This document shows positions 1 through 8,525 of a stretch of DNA of 64,000 bases, piece by piece (within the stretch, counting starts at the first letter, position 1; each line of letters begins with the position of its first letter). This stretch comes from Fidelibacterota bacterium (GTDB lineage Bacteria; Fidelibacterota; UBA8477; JABMPR01). Below the pieces are notes generated by a model. That model saw nothing but the letters and a program-made list of their open reading frames with translations, did no database searches and was not told the DNA's origin. The DNA lies in NCBI GenBank assembly GCA_016844945.1, contig JAERTJ010000187.1, forward strand, positions 62,001 to 126,000, read 5' to 3'. The translations under genes and the position numbers were made by a program.

Positions 1-993
1 ACATTGAATACACGCATGGATCAAACCCTTACCCGTCGTTTCCCCAGTCTTGAGTTTGTGGAAGGTCGTCTCAGTGATGATGGGCTCGGAACTCGGACTT
101 TTAAAGTTTCTGACCAAAAAAAGATACGCGCTTCAGATATTGAAAAACTTCTTGAAAGCACACTGGGAGGATTTGGGTTCCAGATTAAACAAACCTCTGA
201 AGGTGACGATTTCTGGGAGTTTCAGGTGGGTAGCGATTCAACGGTTTGGTCAGTCTACCGGTTTGAGTACCCCGAAGAGAAGGCTGCCCCCACATCTATT
301 TTGCCTGCAGATATCGCCAAAGTTACAAAAAGACCACAGATAGCAGTGATTATTGATGATTTTGGGTATTCCATGAACGAAACTATCAATGGATTTATCG
401 CATTAAAGGAACCCTTTACTGCCGCAGTCATTCCCGGTAGACCCTATTCAACCCAGGTTGATGAACGATTGAATAATAGACGCATTCAAACCCTGATTCA
501 CATGCCTATGGTTACAGTTACCAACACTACCAGTGAGCCTAATTACGCACTCTCTGACGACCTCAGTGACGGAGAAATACTCAGACGCCTGAAGAAGGCT
601 CGAAAAGATGTACCCAAAGCAGCAGGAATGAATAATCATCAGGGTAGCGGGGGTACACAAAGCCGGAAAGTAATGACCAGCGTGGCTGATTTTCTCACGG
701 AACAAAAAATGTTTTTCGTCGATAGCAGAACCATCGCCGCATCTGTGGGTGAAACCATAGCCAAAGAGCGTTATTTACCCACAAATAGCCGAGATGTATT
801 CTTAGATGAAGTTGATGATCAGGAAGCAATAGCAGGAGAACTATTTCGCCTGGCACGGATTGCCAAAGAACATGGTGAGGCGATTGGAATTGGACATTGC
901 AGACCCAATACACTAAAAACACTTAAAAAATATTTACCTGCACTCGCAGAGGCAGGGTTCGATCTTGTTCCAGTTTCAAAGCTGGTACGTTGA
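1..993 (+). CDS. Divergent polysaccharide deacetylase family protein (5' partial)
   Basis: The reading frame is open to the left edge, so the true start probably lies outside the window; the first internal candidate is a TTG at 4. The C-terminal two thirds match the divergent polysaccharide deacetylase family (YibQ/DUF610 type): IAVIIDDFGYS with the paired aspartates near residues 113-123 (counted from the TTG), then a PGRPYS stretch, HMPM, and MNNHQGSGGTQS. Family members are usually periplasmic, anchored by an N-terminal helix, and have a NodB-like barrel; their substrate is not established. The usual MNNHMGS motif reads MNNHQGS here. The roughly 100 N-terminal residues are not recognised. 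The next gene follows after 30 bases, so the two are probably co-transcribed. Confidence 0.85.
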   Translation, partial: TLNTRMDQTLTRRFPSLEFVEGRLSDDGLGTRTFKVSDQKKIRASDIEKLLESTLGGFGFQIKQTSEGDDFWEFQVGSDSTVWSVYRFEYPEEKAAPTSILPADIAKVTKRPQIAVIIDDFGYSMNETINGFIALKEPFTAAVIPGRPYSTQVDERLNNRRIQTLIHMPMVTVTNTTSEPNYALSDDLSDGEILRRLKKARKDVPKAAGMNNHQGSGGTQSRKVMTSVADFLTEQKMFFVDSRTIAASVGETIAKERYLPTNSRDVFLDEVDDQEAIAGELFRLARIAKEHGEAIGIGHCRPNTLKTLKKYLPALAEAGFDLVPVSKLVR

Positions 994-1023
994 TTTAAAA
1001 CATTAGGATAAATAGAGGTTACT

Positions 1024-1710
1024 ATGGCTCAGATGGAACTCAACCTGGATGGCTTTCTAAATGCTCAGCAACAACTCAATGTTGACGGGTTGACATTACC
1101 TGGTGTGGTCACAATTGCCAGTCTATCAGGTGTAGATGGGTTTAGTGTGACATACGATGGACGCTCACCCAGTTTTAACGAAAAAGATCTGGAATTAACT
1201 ATTGCCTCAGCAATGAGCACTCGTTTTGCTCTAAGAATAACACCCAGGGCAGAATTGCTTCAGCTGGCACTCAATCTTCCAGTTTCCCAGGTCATTTTTA
1301 CGGGAGAAAATATCTTTGAAGATTATGGTGCTGATCTGGAGACTTTTATTCCCCAACTCAAGGATGCTGGAAAACTCATTTCATTTTGTCTGGAACCAGA
1401 GCTGGCACTTCTGAAAAAGGCCTATCGCCTACAGGCCGATATGGTGGAACTCAATGCAAGCCACTACTCTGAAAATATAAGCCCCACAGGTCAGGTGGAA
1501 GCCCAGGAACAACTTGCGCTCATGGCTCGCACCGCTGAGAAAAATGGCATCGGTGTCGCTGTAAATGGTGGTATCTCTTTTCAAAATGCGTTAGCCCTGG
1601 TGAGTATTGAAGCAGTAGAAAATATTGTGGTTGGACGATCCATCATTGGACGCTCGATTTTTGTAGGTCTTGAAACAGCCGTTAGAGATTTCAAAGCTCA
1701 GGTTCAATGA
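1024..1710 (+). CDS. PdxJ-like protein, probably not a normal pyridoxine 5'-phosphate synthase
   Basis: A 228-residue TIM-barrel protein whose pattern follows PdxJ throughout: LNLDGFLNA at the start, DMVELNASHY (139-148) where PdxJ has DxVELHTGxY, and VVGRSIIGRSIFVGLETAVR (202-221), the PdxJ C-terminal phosphate-binding helix. Real PdxJ joins deoxyxylulose phosphate and aminoacetone phosphate to make vitamin B6 phosphate. Several residues expected for that chemistry are missing: the HPRPDxRHI loop is replaced by TYDGRSPSF (43-51), the NxE strand by RIT (71-73), and AGHGLNY by NGGISFQ (181-187). E142 is kept. The protein is therefore likely a paralogue with another role. A TAGAGG ribosome site precedes the ATG, and the stop overlaps the next gene's start (ATGA). 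Confidence 0.75.
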   Translation: MAQMELNLDGFLNAQQQLNVDGLTLPGVVTIASLSGVDGFSVTYDGRSPSFNEKDLELTIASAMSTRFALRITPRAELLQLALNLPVSQVIFTGENIFEDYGADLETFIPQLKDAGKLISFCLEPELALLKKAYRLQADMVELNASHYSENISPTGQVEAQEQLALMARTAEKNGIGVAVNGGISFQNALALVSIEAVENIVVGRSIIGRSIFVGLETAVRDFKAQVQ

Positions 1711-2690
1711 GCTCACTGATCACCCAGGTCACACGCTCCGGCCAGGTTGAAAGTTTTCATGTTGGGTATGGAGTGATAACTGATGCCGAAGGTCAAATCA
1801 TAAAAACCTATGGCGACCCCCACTATTCTACCTATGTTCGCTCCTCTGCAAAACCTCTCCAAGCTTTAGCCGTAATTCGCTCAGGTGCATATCAAGATTT
1901 TCATTTTACTCCGGAAGAGTTAGCGGTCATTTGTTCTTCTCACAGTGGAGAGCCCGTTCACACCGAGTGGGTTGAGAGTATTTTTTCAAAAGCTGGCATC
2001 GGTACGGGTCTTCTGGATTGTGGAATTCATCCTCCCATTGAAAGAGGAAGTGCCCAGGCTTTGCAAAAAGCTGGCATTGAGCCACAACCAATTCATAATA
2101 ACTGTTCCGGGAAACATTCTGGGATGTTGTCCACCTGTGTGCAGATGGGTTATAGTCCAGAGGATTATTTAAGTCAGGATCATCCTGTCCAGGAATTTAT
2201 CTACGGGATTGTGAAGGAATTCACATCCCTGGAATCCATTCATCGAGGTGTTGATGGGTGTTCAGCCCCTGTATTCAATCTACCCCTCCAGAAAGTAGCC
2301 CAGGCATTTGCCAGGATTAGCGTCCGTGAAACTCAGGAATGCCGCCAGGTTTTTGATGCAATGAACAAACACGCATACCTGGTGGGTGGTAAGGGACGCT
2401 TTGACACTGCACTCATGCAAAGCTTTCCTGATCGGATCATTTCCAAAGGTGGTGCTGAAGCGGTGTCTGCGGCAGGGTTTATTATGCCCAGCGGGCATGT
2501 CTATGGATTAGCGGTTAAAGTCCTTGATGGAAATTATCGAGCCATTGGTCAAATGGTTCTCAAAATGTTAGAAGATGTTGGTTTTCTAAAAGAACCGCTT
2601 GCTGAACATTTGATGAAGTGGTGGAACCCCCAACTGAAAAATCACGCAAAACGCATTATAGGCACAACCAATACGATGATTGTCGAATAA
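1707..2690 (+). CDS. Asparaginase, Rhizobium etli-type (PF06089 family)
   Basis: A 327-residue protein of the serine/lysine asparaginase family distinct from the E. coli AnsA/AnsB type. Visible family motifs are YVRSSAKPLQAL near the N terminus (SSAKP holds the proposed SxxK catalytic pair), CSSHSGEPVHTEWV, NNCSGKHSGML and VDGCSAPVFNLPL. These enzymes hydrolyse L-asparagine to aspartate and ammonia in the cytoplasm. The length is normal for the family and no signal peptide is seen. The start codon overlaps the stop of the preceding PdxJ-like gene by four bases, so the two are translationally coupled. The link between them is unexplained. Confidence 0.88.
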   Translation: MSSLITQVTRSGQVESFHVGYGVITDAEGQIIKTYGDPHYSTYVRSSAKPLQALAVIRSGAYQDFHFTPEELAVICSSHSGEPVHTEWVESIFSKAGIGTGLLDCGIHPPIERGSAQALQKAGIEPQPIHNNCSGKHSGMLSTCVQMGYSPEDYLSQDHPVQEFIYGIVKEFTSLESIHRGVDGCSAPVFNLPLQKVAQAFARISVRETQECRQVFDAMNKHAYLVGGKGRFDTALMQSFPDRIISKGGAEAVSAAGFIMPSGHVYGLAVKVLDGNYRAIGQMVLKMLEDVGFLKEPLAEHLMKWWNPQLKNHAKRIIGTTNTMIVE

Positions 2691-2727
2691 TCCTTCGACA
2701 CAATAAAATTAAAGGTTCTATATAGTT

Positions 2728-3171
2728 ATGAGTAAAGCAAGAGCATCCTGGGATGATTATTTTATGCAGATCGCTACTGATGTTGCTACCCGTTCAACCT
2801 GTGATCGTAAGTTTGTAGGTGCTGTGATTGTTCGGGATAAAATGATTTTATCAACAGGATACAATGGTTCCATCCGTGGATTACCTCATTGTGATGAAGT
2901 GGGGCATGAGATGGAGAATGATCACTGTGTCCGAACTGTCCATGCTGAGGCGAATGCCATTGCTCAATCTGCCAGAAATGGGGTCAGAATTGAAGGGTCA
3001 GATATTTATGTAACTGCCAGTCCTTGCTATAACTGTTTCAAACTCATCGCAAACTCTGGTATAACACGAATATTTTATGGAGAGCTCTATCGCGACGAGC
3101 GCATTAAGATCCATGCCCAAGAAGCAGGGATTGAGCTTATACATTTATCTGATACTTCTCAACAGGGTTAA
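2728..3171 (+). CDS. Deoxycytidylate (dCMP) deaminase
   Basis: A 147-residue zinc deaminase. The zinc and catalytic motif HAEANAI and the second zinc motif SPCYNCFKLI are in the usual order, preceded by FVGAVIVRDKMILSTGYNG and the allosteric-type segment RGLPHCDE typical of dCMP deaminase (ComEB/DCD1 family). It converts dCMP to dUMP and so supplies thymidylate synthesis. The extra zinc-site cysteine at the start (STCDRK) and the HCD cysteine region are retained. The gene sits 37 bases after the asparaginase gene and is followed 18 bases later by a lipoprotein gene on the same strand. The link to either neighbour is not obvious. Confidence 0.93.
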   Translation: MSKARASWDDYFMQIATDVATRSTCDRKFVGAVIVRDKMILSTGYNGSIRGLPHCDEVGHEMENDHCVRTVHAEANAIAQSARNGVRIEGSDIYVTASPCYNCFKLIANSGITRIFYGELYRDERIKIHAQEAGIELIHLSDTSQQG

Positions 3172-3189
3172 CTCAAAGGTTTATATATC

Positions 3190-4092
3190 ATGTTTCGTAT
3201 CAAAATGTTCTCACCAGCATTAATCTCACTCACTCTGTTGTTGATCAATTGTGCTGGAACGTCCCAAAAATCAGTTTCAGATCTTGGACTCCTGCAAAGC
3301 AATCTGGAACTCATGATTGATGGCTTCAAGGGTGAGGTAGGAATATACGCCAGGCACTTGACCACCGGGCAAGAGATCGCAATCCATGCAGATGATCTTT
3401 ATCCAACAGCGAGTATGGTAAAGGTGCCCATCATGTTGACACTCTTCCAGGAGATTCAAAATGGGAATCTGGATTATGATTCAACCTTTATTTGGTCCTC
3501 TGGTTTGGTTAATTATGAAGATGATGGAATGTTAAGCGCATTCAGGGACAGCTCCAAAATATCGCTAAAAAAGGTCGTTTCATTGATGATTACTTATAGT
3601 GATAACCTTGCCAGCCTCTGGTGCCAAAAATTAGCAGGAGGAGGTGTTGGGATCAATGCATGGCTGGATGCCAACGGTTTCACCCAGACCCGTATGAATT
3701 CAAGGACACCAGGTCGTCAGGGCGATTGGGAGATTTACGGCTGGGGACAAACCAGTCCCAGGGAAATGGTTGGACTTGTACAATTGATTCATGAGGGCAA
3801 GGCGGTTTCTCCTTGGGCAAGCGAGGAAATGTATCGCTATCTCACACGCATCTATTGGGACGATGAGGCACTGTCAGTCATCCCTAGAACTGTACAGGTT
3901 GCTTCAAAACAGGGCGCCGTGAATCAATCAAGATCTGAAGTCGTTCAGGTCAACGCCCCGAGTGGGGATTATGTATTTTGCATCATTACCAATAACCAGG
4001 AAGATGAATCCTGGGAAGATGATAATGAAGGTTTTGTGTTGATCCGGGAGGTCTCAAAACTTCTCTGGGACGCATGGGGTGCTACTGAGTAG
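3190..4092 (+). CDS. Beta-lactamase-fold serine hydrolase, lipoprotein
   Basis: A 300-residue exported protein with a hydrophobic leader ending in a lipobox-like LLINC (Cys21), so it is probably a lipoprotein. The class A beta-lactamase / Beta-lactamase2 (PF13354) signature is present: SMVK (S75, K78) as SxxK, YSDN (S137-N139) as SDN, and SKQGAVN near residue 240 at the place of KTG. The third motif is KQG, not KTG, and no clear omega-loop E-x-x-L-N was found, so it may be a penicillin-binding-protein-like peptidase or an esterase and not a true antibiotic-degrading lactamase. The substrate is uncertain. It lies between the dCMP deaminase and transketolase genes. Confidence 0.82.
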   Translation: MFRIKMFSPALISLTLLLINCAGTSQKSVSDLGLLQSNLELMIDGFKGEVGIYARHLTTGQEIAIHADDLYPTASMVKVPIMLTLFQEIQNGNLDYDSTFIWSSGLVNYEDDGMLSAFRDSSKISLKKVVSLMITYSDNLASLWCQKLAGGGVGINAWLDANGFTQTRMNSRTPGRQGDWEIYGWGQTSPREMVGLVQLIHEGKAVSPWASEEMYRYLTRIYWDDEALSVIPRTVQVASKQGAVNQSRSEVVQVNAPSGDYVFCIITNNQEDESWEDDNEGFVLIREVSKLLWDAWGATE

Positions 4093-4143
4093 TCCCTGTT
4101 GTTAAACAATTTTTCAAAAAAAATAACTGATAGGAATAGCAAA

Positions 4144-6132
4144 ATGAAAAACCTTCAAAATATTGCCAATACCATACGAGGACTGGCTATGGATGGCATC
4201 CAGGCAGCAAATTCTGGACATCCAGGACTTCCACTGGGTATGGCTGATGTAGCCACAGTGCTCTGGACCAAATTTCTGAAACACAATCCGCAAAATCCTC
4301 TCTGGGTGGATCGCGATCGTTTTGTTCTCTCTGCTGGGCATGGATCTATGCTCATTTACAGTTTGCTTCATTTGTCCGGGTATGATCTTTCCCTGGATGA
4401 ACTGAAAAAATTCCGTCAGTGGGACAGTAAAACAGCTGGTCATCCTGAATATGGGCATACTGGAGGTGTTGAAGCGACTACAGGTCCATTGGGTCAGGGG
4501 TGTGGAAATGCAGTTGGAATGGCCCTAGCAGAGAAAATGCTGGCGAGCCGATTTAATACTGCTGAACACAAAATTGTGGATCACTTCACCTATGTCATTG
4601 CCTCTGAAGGTGAGTTCATGGAAGGAATTTCTCATGAAGTCTTCTCCATGGCTGGTAATCATGGGTTAGGTAATTTGATTGTTTTTTATGATGAGAACTT
4701 CATCAGCATCGAGGGTGATACCCACATCACTTATTCTGATGATGTAGAAAAACGTATGGAAGCCTATGGATGGCATGTTCAGCAAATAAATGGACACGAC
4801 TACGATGAGATCACCTCTGCGACAGAAAATGCCCGAAATGAAACCAATAAGCCTTCAGTAATTATCTGTAAAACAACCATTGCATATGGATCTCCTAATA
4901 AAGCGGGGTCTCATGAAGCCCATGGTGCTCCTTTGGGTGAGGATGAAATCACACTCACCAAATCAGCCCTGGGAATCCCTCAGGACAAATTTTATGTCTC
5001 AGATGAGGTACGCGAGTTCTTTGCTGATGTAAACGTGCGGAATGCCAGTCTTGAGGATGAGTGGAATAAACGTCTTGATAACTATGCAAAGACCCATCCA
5101 GATAAAATGGAGGAATGGAATCTCTATCTCCATGGAGAACTGCCCACAAATCTAGAGCAGCAAATCAAAGGTTTTGAGTCTGGAACGGCCATGGCTACTC
5201 GTTCTGCTTCAGGTGCAGTGCTCCAAGACCTGGCACAAGCCCTGCCTTTCCTCGTGGGTGGATCTGCAGATTTAGCGCCATCCAACAATACGAATCTAAA
5301 AGGTTTTGGTGAAGTTGGTGCTGACTCATTTACCGGTCGCAATCTCCATTTTGGTGTCAGGGAAACCGGGATGGGTTCCATCATTAATGGTATGCAGCTA
5401 CATGGTGGTTTTCGTGTTTTCGGAGCAACCTTTCTCGTGTTTGCAGATTATGTCCGGCCCACCACACGTTTAGCCGCACTCATGAATCTTCCAGTTATTT
5501 ATGTGTATACCCACGACAGCTTTTATGTGGGTGAGGATGGTCCAACACACCAGCCTGTGGAAACCTTAATGAGTCTCCGCGTTATTCCAAATGTCACAGT
5601 CATCCGACCGGCAGATGCCAACGAAACCAAATCCGCCTGGGTGGCAGCGCTACAGAACAAATCTGGTCCTACAGCATTATTGCTAACGCGTCAGAATTTA
5701 CCCATTCTGGATCGATCTGATTTAGCTCCTGCCAGCAATCTGGAAAAGGGAGCTTACACAATTTGGGAAAACGCTGATAGTGACCATGACCTCATTATTA
5801 TGGCCAGTGGTTCAGAGGTATGGATTTCTCTGGAAGCAGGTAAAAAACTAGGTGAATCTGGAAAAAAGATCAGAGTGATCAGTTTTCCATCCTGGGAGCT
5901 GTTCGATCAGCAGGATGATGCATATAAAGCTGAGCTTCTACCATCTGCCTGTCGAACCCGCCTGGCAGTTGAAGCCGGATGGCCGACGGGCTGGGAAAAA
6001 TATGTGGGACTGGAAGGCAAGATTGTGGGCGTTGACCATTTTGGTGCTTCAGCTCCCAGCGGTGTACTTGCAGAACAATATGGTTTCACCCCTGGTAATA
6101 TTTATCAAGAGGCGCAGGATCTGCTAGCCTAA
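4144..6132 (+). CDS. tkt: Transketolase
   Basis: A 662-residue full-length transketolase, which moves two-carbon units between sugar phosphates in the pentose phosphate pathway with thiamine diphosphate. Landmarks are the N-terminal ANSGHPGLPLGMAD, the GHGSML and TTGPLGQG segments, ASEGEFMEG with VFYDEN (diphosphate and metal binding), FGVRETGMGSI (catalytic glutamate that activates the cofactor), DYVRP, and THDSFYVGEDGPTHQPVE. The frame extends upstream to a TTG at 4099, but the ATG at 4144 gives the normal N terminus and has AGGAAT just upstream, so it was chosen. The C terminus is ordinary. A strong separate promoter follows before the ribosomal protein genes. Confidence 0.96.
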   Translation: MKNLQNIANTIRGLAMDGIQAANSGHPGLPLGMADVATVLWTKFLKHNPQNPLWVDRDRFVLSAGHGSMLIYSLLHLSGYDLSLDELKKFRQWDSKTAGHPEYGHTGGVEATTGPLGQGCGNAVGMALAEKMLASRFNTAEHKIVDHFTYVIASEGEFMEGISHEVFSMAGNHGLGNLIVFYDENFISIEGDTHITYSDDVEKRMEAYGWHVQQINGHDYDEITSATENARNETNKPSVIICKTTIAYGSPNKAGSHEAHGAPLGEDEITLTKSALGIPQDKFYVSDEVREFFADVNVRNASLEDEWNKRLDNYAKTHPDKMEEWNLYLHGELPTNLEQQIKGFESGTAMATRSASGAVLQDLAQALPFLVGGSADLAPSNNTNLKGFGEVGADSFTGRNLHFGVRETGMGSIINGMQLHGGFRVFGATFLVFADYVRPTTRLAALMNLPVIYVYTHDSFYVGEDGPTHQPVETLMSLRVIPNVTVIRPADANETKSAWVAALQNKSGPTALLLTRQNLPILDRSDLAPASNLEKGAYTIWENADSDHDLIIMASGSEVWISLEAGKKLGESGKKIRVISFPSWELFDQQDDAYKAELLPSACRTRLAVEAGWPTGWEKYVGLEGKIVGVDHFGASAPSGVLAEQYGFTPGNIYQEAQDLLA

Positions 6133-6197
6133 TTACTGAAAGTCTCATAATAGGTTTTTTGGGGTAGGCGGAAGTCGTAATATTTAGTGATATTCCG

Positions 6198-6226
6198 TTG
6201 ACAGCCGCTATAGTGCCTTCTATATT
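6198..6226 (+). promoter_or_regulatory. Sigma70-type promoter for rplU-rpmA
   Basis: A perfect TTGACA box at 6198-6203 is followed after exactly 17 bases by TATATT at 6221-6226. It lies 31 bases before the L21 start codon. The near-consensus boxes and spacing fit strong expression of ribosomal protein genes. Confidence 0.8.
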
Positions 6227-6256
6227 CGCTGGCTTTTTAATAAAGGAGATAAAGTT

Positions 6257-6787
6257 ATGTACGCAATTATCCAAATTGCAGGGAAACAGTTCAAGGTGAA
6301 ACCTGGCATGGTCCTGAACGTTCCGACTCTCGATGTTGAACCTGGTAAAAAGGTCAATGTTGAGCGCGTACTGGCTTACTCTGACGGTAAAGGTCTTGAG
6401 GTTGGCACACCAGAGCTAACCAATGTTGACATCGATGGAACAGTTGTGGCTCACGGTCGCGCTAAAAAAATCATCGTCTTCAAAAAGAAACGCCGCAAGG
6501 GTTACCAGAAGAAACAAGGACACCGCCAGGGTTATACACAGATTAAAGTAGAAGGTATTGCACCTGCAAAACCTGCTGCTAAGAAAAAAGCAGCCACGGC
6601 CAAGCCTGAAGCAAAAGCTGATGCAAAGCCCGCTGCCAAAAAAGCTCCAGCCGCCAAAAAGCCCGCAGCAAAGAAAACTACTGCTGCTAAAAAGGCTCCA
6701 GCTGCTAAAAAACCAGTAGCAAAGAAAACAGCCCCTAAAAAGGCTGCAGCAAAACCGGCCGCTGACAAAGCTGACAAAGGAGAATAA
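6257..6787 (+). CDS. rplU: 50S ribosomal protein L21 with long basic C-terminal tail
   Basis: Residues 1-102 are a standard L21: [14 protein letters not shown] at the start, [19 protein letters not shown] in the middle and [14 protein letters not shown] at the end; L21 binds 23S rRNA in the large subunit. Ordinary L21 is about 103 residues. Here a further 74 residues rich in Ala, Lys and Pro follow, made of repeated [16 protein letters not shown] units like a histone H1 or HU-like tail. The same stretch gives long antisense frames that are composition artefacts. A strong AAGGAG ribosome site precedes the ATG. L27 begins two bases after the stop, the universal L21-L27 order. Confidence 0.96.
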   Translation: MYAIIQIAGKQFKVKPGMVLNVPTLDVEPGKKVNVERVLAYSDGKGLEVGTPELTNVDIDGTVVAHGRAKKIIVFKKKRRKGYQKKQGHRQGYTQIKVEGIAPAKPAAKKKAATAKPEAKADAKPAAKKAPAAKKPAAKKTTAAKKAPAAKKPVAKKTAPKKAAAKPAADKADKGE

Positions 6788-6789
6788 CA

Positions 6790-7047
6790 ATGGCTCATAA
6801 AAAAGGTGTTGGTAGCTCCAAAAACGGTCGCGAGTCCCATGCTCAACGTCTAGGCACAAAAGCCTATGGTGGTGAGTGGGTTTCTGCCGGTAGTATTATT
6901 GTTCGTCAAAGAGGAACAGCCATCCACCCCGGCCAGAATGTTGGTATCGGTGGGGATGACACCCTCTTCGCTAAAATCGATGGCATTGTGACCTTCGAAC
7001 GTAAAGACCGTAAAAGAAAACAAGTAAGCGTCTATCCAGAAGCTTAA
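6790..7047 (+). CDS. rpmA: 50S ribosomal protein L27
   Basis: An 85-residue L27 of normal length. The N terminus [16 protein letters not shown] carries the conserved flexible tail that reaches the peptidyl transferase centre, and it has no cleaved leader of the Firmicutes type. [20 protein letters not shown] and [10 protein letters not shown] are family signatures. It is the second gene of the rplU-rpmA pair, has its own GGAG-like site at the end of rplU, and is closed by a strong terminator. Confidence 0.97.
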   Translation: MAHKKGVGSSKNGRESHAQRLGTKAYGGEWVSAGSIIVRQRGTAIHPGQNVGIGGDDTLFAKIDGIVTFERKDRKRKQVSVYPEA

Positions 7048-7070
7048 CACCGTTTTCTGTACAGACCTCA

Positions 7071-7104
7071 AAATCCCTCGAGCAATCGGGGGATTTTTAT
7101 TTTA
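7071..7104 (+). terminator. Rho-independent terminator after rpmA
   Basis: An 11-base-pair stem (7071-7081 with 7086-7096, one G-U pair) with a four-base loop is followed by a T-rich run. It lies 23 bases past the L27 stop. Confidence 0.85.
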
Positions 7105-7393
7105 TTGACTTCATGAACAAATAACTTCCCTGTGAATATGACCTTAGTGTCTTTGCGAGGAGGGCCGATGGCTTTTTATCGGAATGACGAAGCAATCTCC
7201 TGAATCCCGGTATTCAAGAAGAGATCGCTTCTACAGACTCAGCAGGATAGGAGCTGGGATATTCGCCACATGCGAGTCTCCCTTAGCCTCCATTCCAAGC
7301 CGAAACTAAAAGGCATAGGATGGTTGAAGGATTTAAGGACAAGAGTAATTGCATTAATTTTTTTTCTAATGACCTGAAGGATATGTGATAAAC
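7105..7393. repeat. Non-coding region with a dispersed-repeat fragment
   Basis: No gene is seen between the L27 terminator and MoxR. At about 7146-7200 the sequence has the pattern of a widespread bacterial intergenic repeat: TTTGCGAGGAGG, an inverted pair around GCCGATGG/TATCGG, then GACGAAGCAATCTCC. A weaker relative lies on the other side of moxR (8384-8445), sharing GTGTCTTTGC, AATCTCC and ACTCAGCAGG in the same order. A further related pair lies at 60756-60880. These are probably decayed copies of one element. A GAAGGA ribosome site at 7376-7381 belongs to the next gene. Confidence 0.45.
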
Positions 7394-8365
7394 ATGAATG
7401 ATGATGTACAAAAACTAAATGAGATGGTCACTGCATTCGACCGACTAAAGAAAGAGTTATCCAAGGCTATTGTTGGTCAGGATGATGTGATCGAACAACT
7501 GGTTATCGCCATGTTATCACGTGGACATGCCCTTTTGGTAGGTGTCCCTGGTCTGGCAAAAACACTCCTCATTAAAAGCTTATCTGAAGTACTGAATCTA
7601 AGTTTTTCAAGAATTCAGTTCACACCTGATCTTATGCCATCTGATATCACTGGTACGGATATCATTGAAGAGGATCATACCACGGGGAAAAGGGAATTTC
7701 GTTTCGTTAAAGGACCTGTATTTGCCAATATTGTTTTGGCGGATGAAATCAACCGAACCCCACCAAAAACCCAGGCAGCTTTGCTGGAAGCCATGCAGGA
7801 GCATCGCGTAACTGCTGGTGTAGAAAGCTATGTTCTGGAAGAACCCTTCTTTGTCCTGGCAACTCAGAATCCCATTGAACAAGAGGGTACTTACCCCCTT
7901 CCTGAAGCTCAACTCGATCGTTTTATGTTTAACCTCAGGGTTGAATATCCCAGCCGGGATGAGGAACGCCAAATTGTGGGGCAGACGACTTCAGGGGCAA
8001 GTGTCAATCTGGAGAAGGTACTGGAACGTGAGGCTATTATGGAATACCAGGATCTGATTCGTCGGGTTCCAGTTGCTGATAATGTCATCGATTATGCTGT
8101 TGATCTGGTGGCAAAAACGCGTCCCGATGCTGATGATGCCCCAGATTTTATCAAAAAGTGGGTGGGTTGGGGAGCAGGACCTCGCGCTTCACAATACTTG
8201 ATTCTGGGAGCAAAAACCAGAGCAGTTATGACAGGCAATCCAACACCCTCCATTGAAGATGTGAAGGCAGTTGCATTGCCTGTACTGAGGCATCGCGTCC
8301 TGACAAATTTTAATGCAGAGGCAGATGGCGTGTCTGTAGATGAGATAATCAAAAAATTGCTCTAA
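7394..8365 (+). CDS. MoxR family AAA+ ATPase
   Basis: A 323-residue MoxR/RavA-type chaperone ATPase. Walker A is GVPGLAKT, Walker B with the family signature is VLADEINRTPPKTQAALLEAM split across residues near 115-135, and the sensor and arginine-finger region is TQNPIEQEGTYPLPEAQLDR. The C-terminal lid (GAGPRASQYLILGAK) is intact. MoxR proteins usually act with DUF58/von Willebrand A proteins to assemble or activate envelope or metal-dependent complexes; a DUF58 gene lies downstream at 12172. A GTG at 7385 is an alternative start, but the GAAGGA site spaces better to the ATG at 7394. Two unrelated genes now separate it from its likely partner. Confidence 0.93.
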   Translation: MNDDVQKLNEMVTAFDRLKKELSKAIVGQDDVIEQLVIAMLSRGHALLVGVPGLAKTLLIKSLSEVLNLSFSRIQFTPDLMPSDITGTDIIEEDHTTGKREFRFVKGPVFANIVLADEINRTPPKTQAALLEAMQEHRVTAGVESYVLEEPFFVLATQNPIEQEGTYPLPEAQLDRFMFNLRVEYPSRDEERQIVGQTTSGASVNLEKVLEREAIMEYQDLIRRVPVADNVIDYAVDLVAKTRPDADDAPDFIKKWVGWGAGPRASQYLILGAKTRAVMTGNPTPSIEDVKAVALPVLRHRVLTNFNAEADGVSVDEIIKKLL

Positions 8366-8383
8366 CACCCAGCTTGTCCAATT

Positions 8384-8510
8384 GTGTCTTTGCCAGGGAA
8401 GTATGACCAAAATCTCCAGTCTGAAGGACGGATAACTCAGCAGGGATGAATGGATAACCCTTCGAGAGCACTTCGGCAAACTCAGTACACCGCCTCAGGG
8501 AGACCCATCA
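8384..8510. repeat. Decayed dispersed repeat between moxR and the protease-propeller gene
   Basis: This gap has no reading frame. It shares GTGTCTTTGC (8384-8393), AATCTCC and ACTCAGCAGG (about 8435-8444) with the repeat upstream of moxR in the same order. It also contains CCCTTCGAGAGCACTTCGG followed by a CCTCAGGG half, like the common CCCTTCGACAAGCTCAGGG class of intergenic hairpins. Confidence 0.35.
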
Positions 8511-8525
8511 GAGTTTTACGGAGAG

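Noticed and set aside
448-922. Minus-strand frames in the first gene
   Set aside because: They overlap a well-supported plus-strand gene, have no ribosome site and match no family pattern.
6416-6859. Long antisense frames opposite the L21 tail
   Set aside because: They are produced by the Lys/Ala/Pro codon bias of the real gene, have no ribosome site and encode low-complexity sequence.
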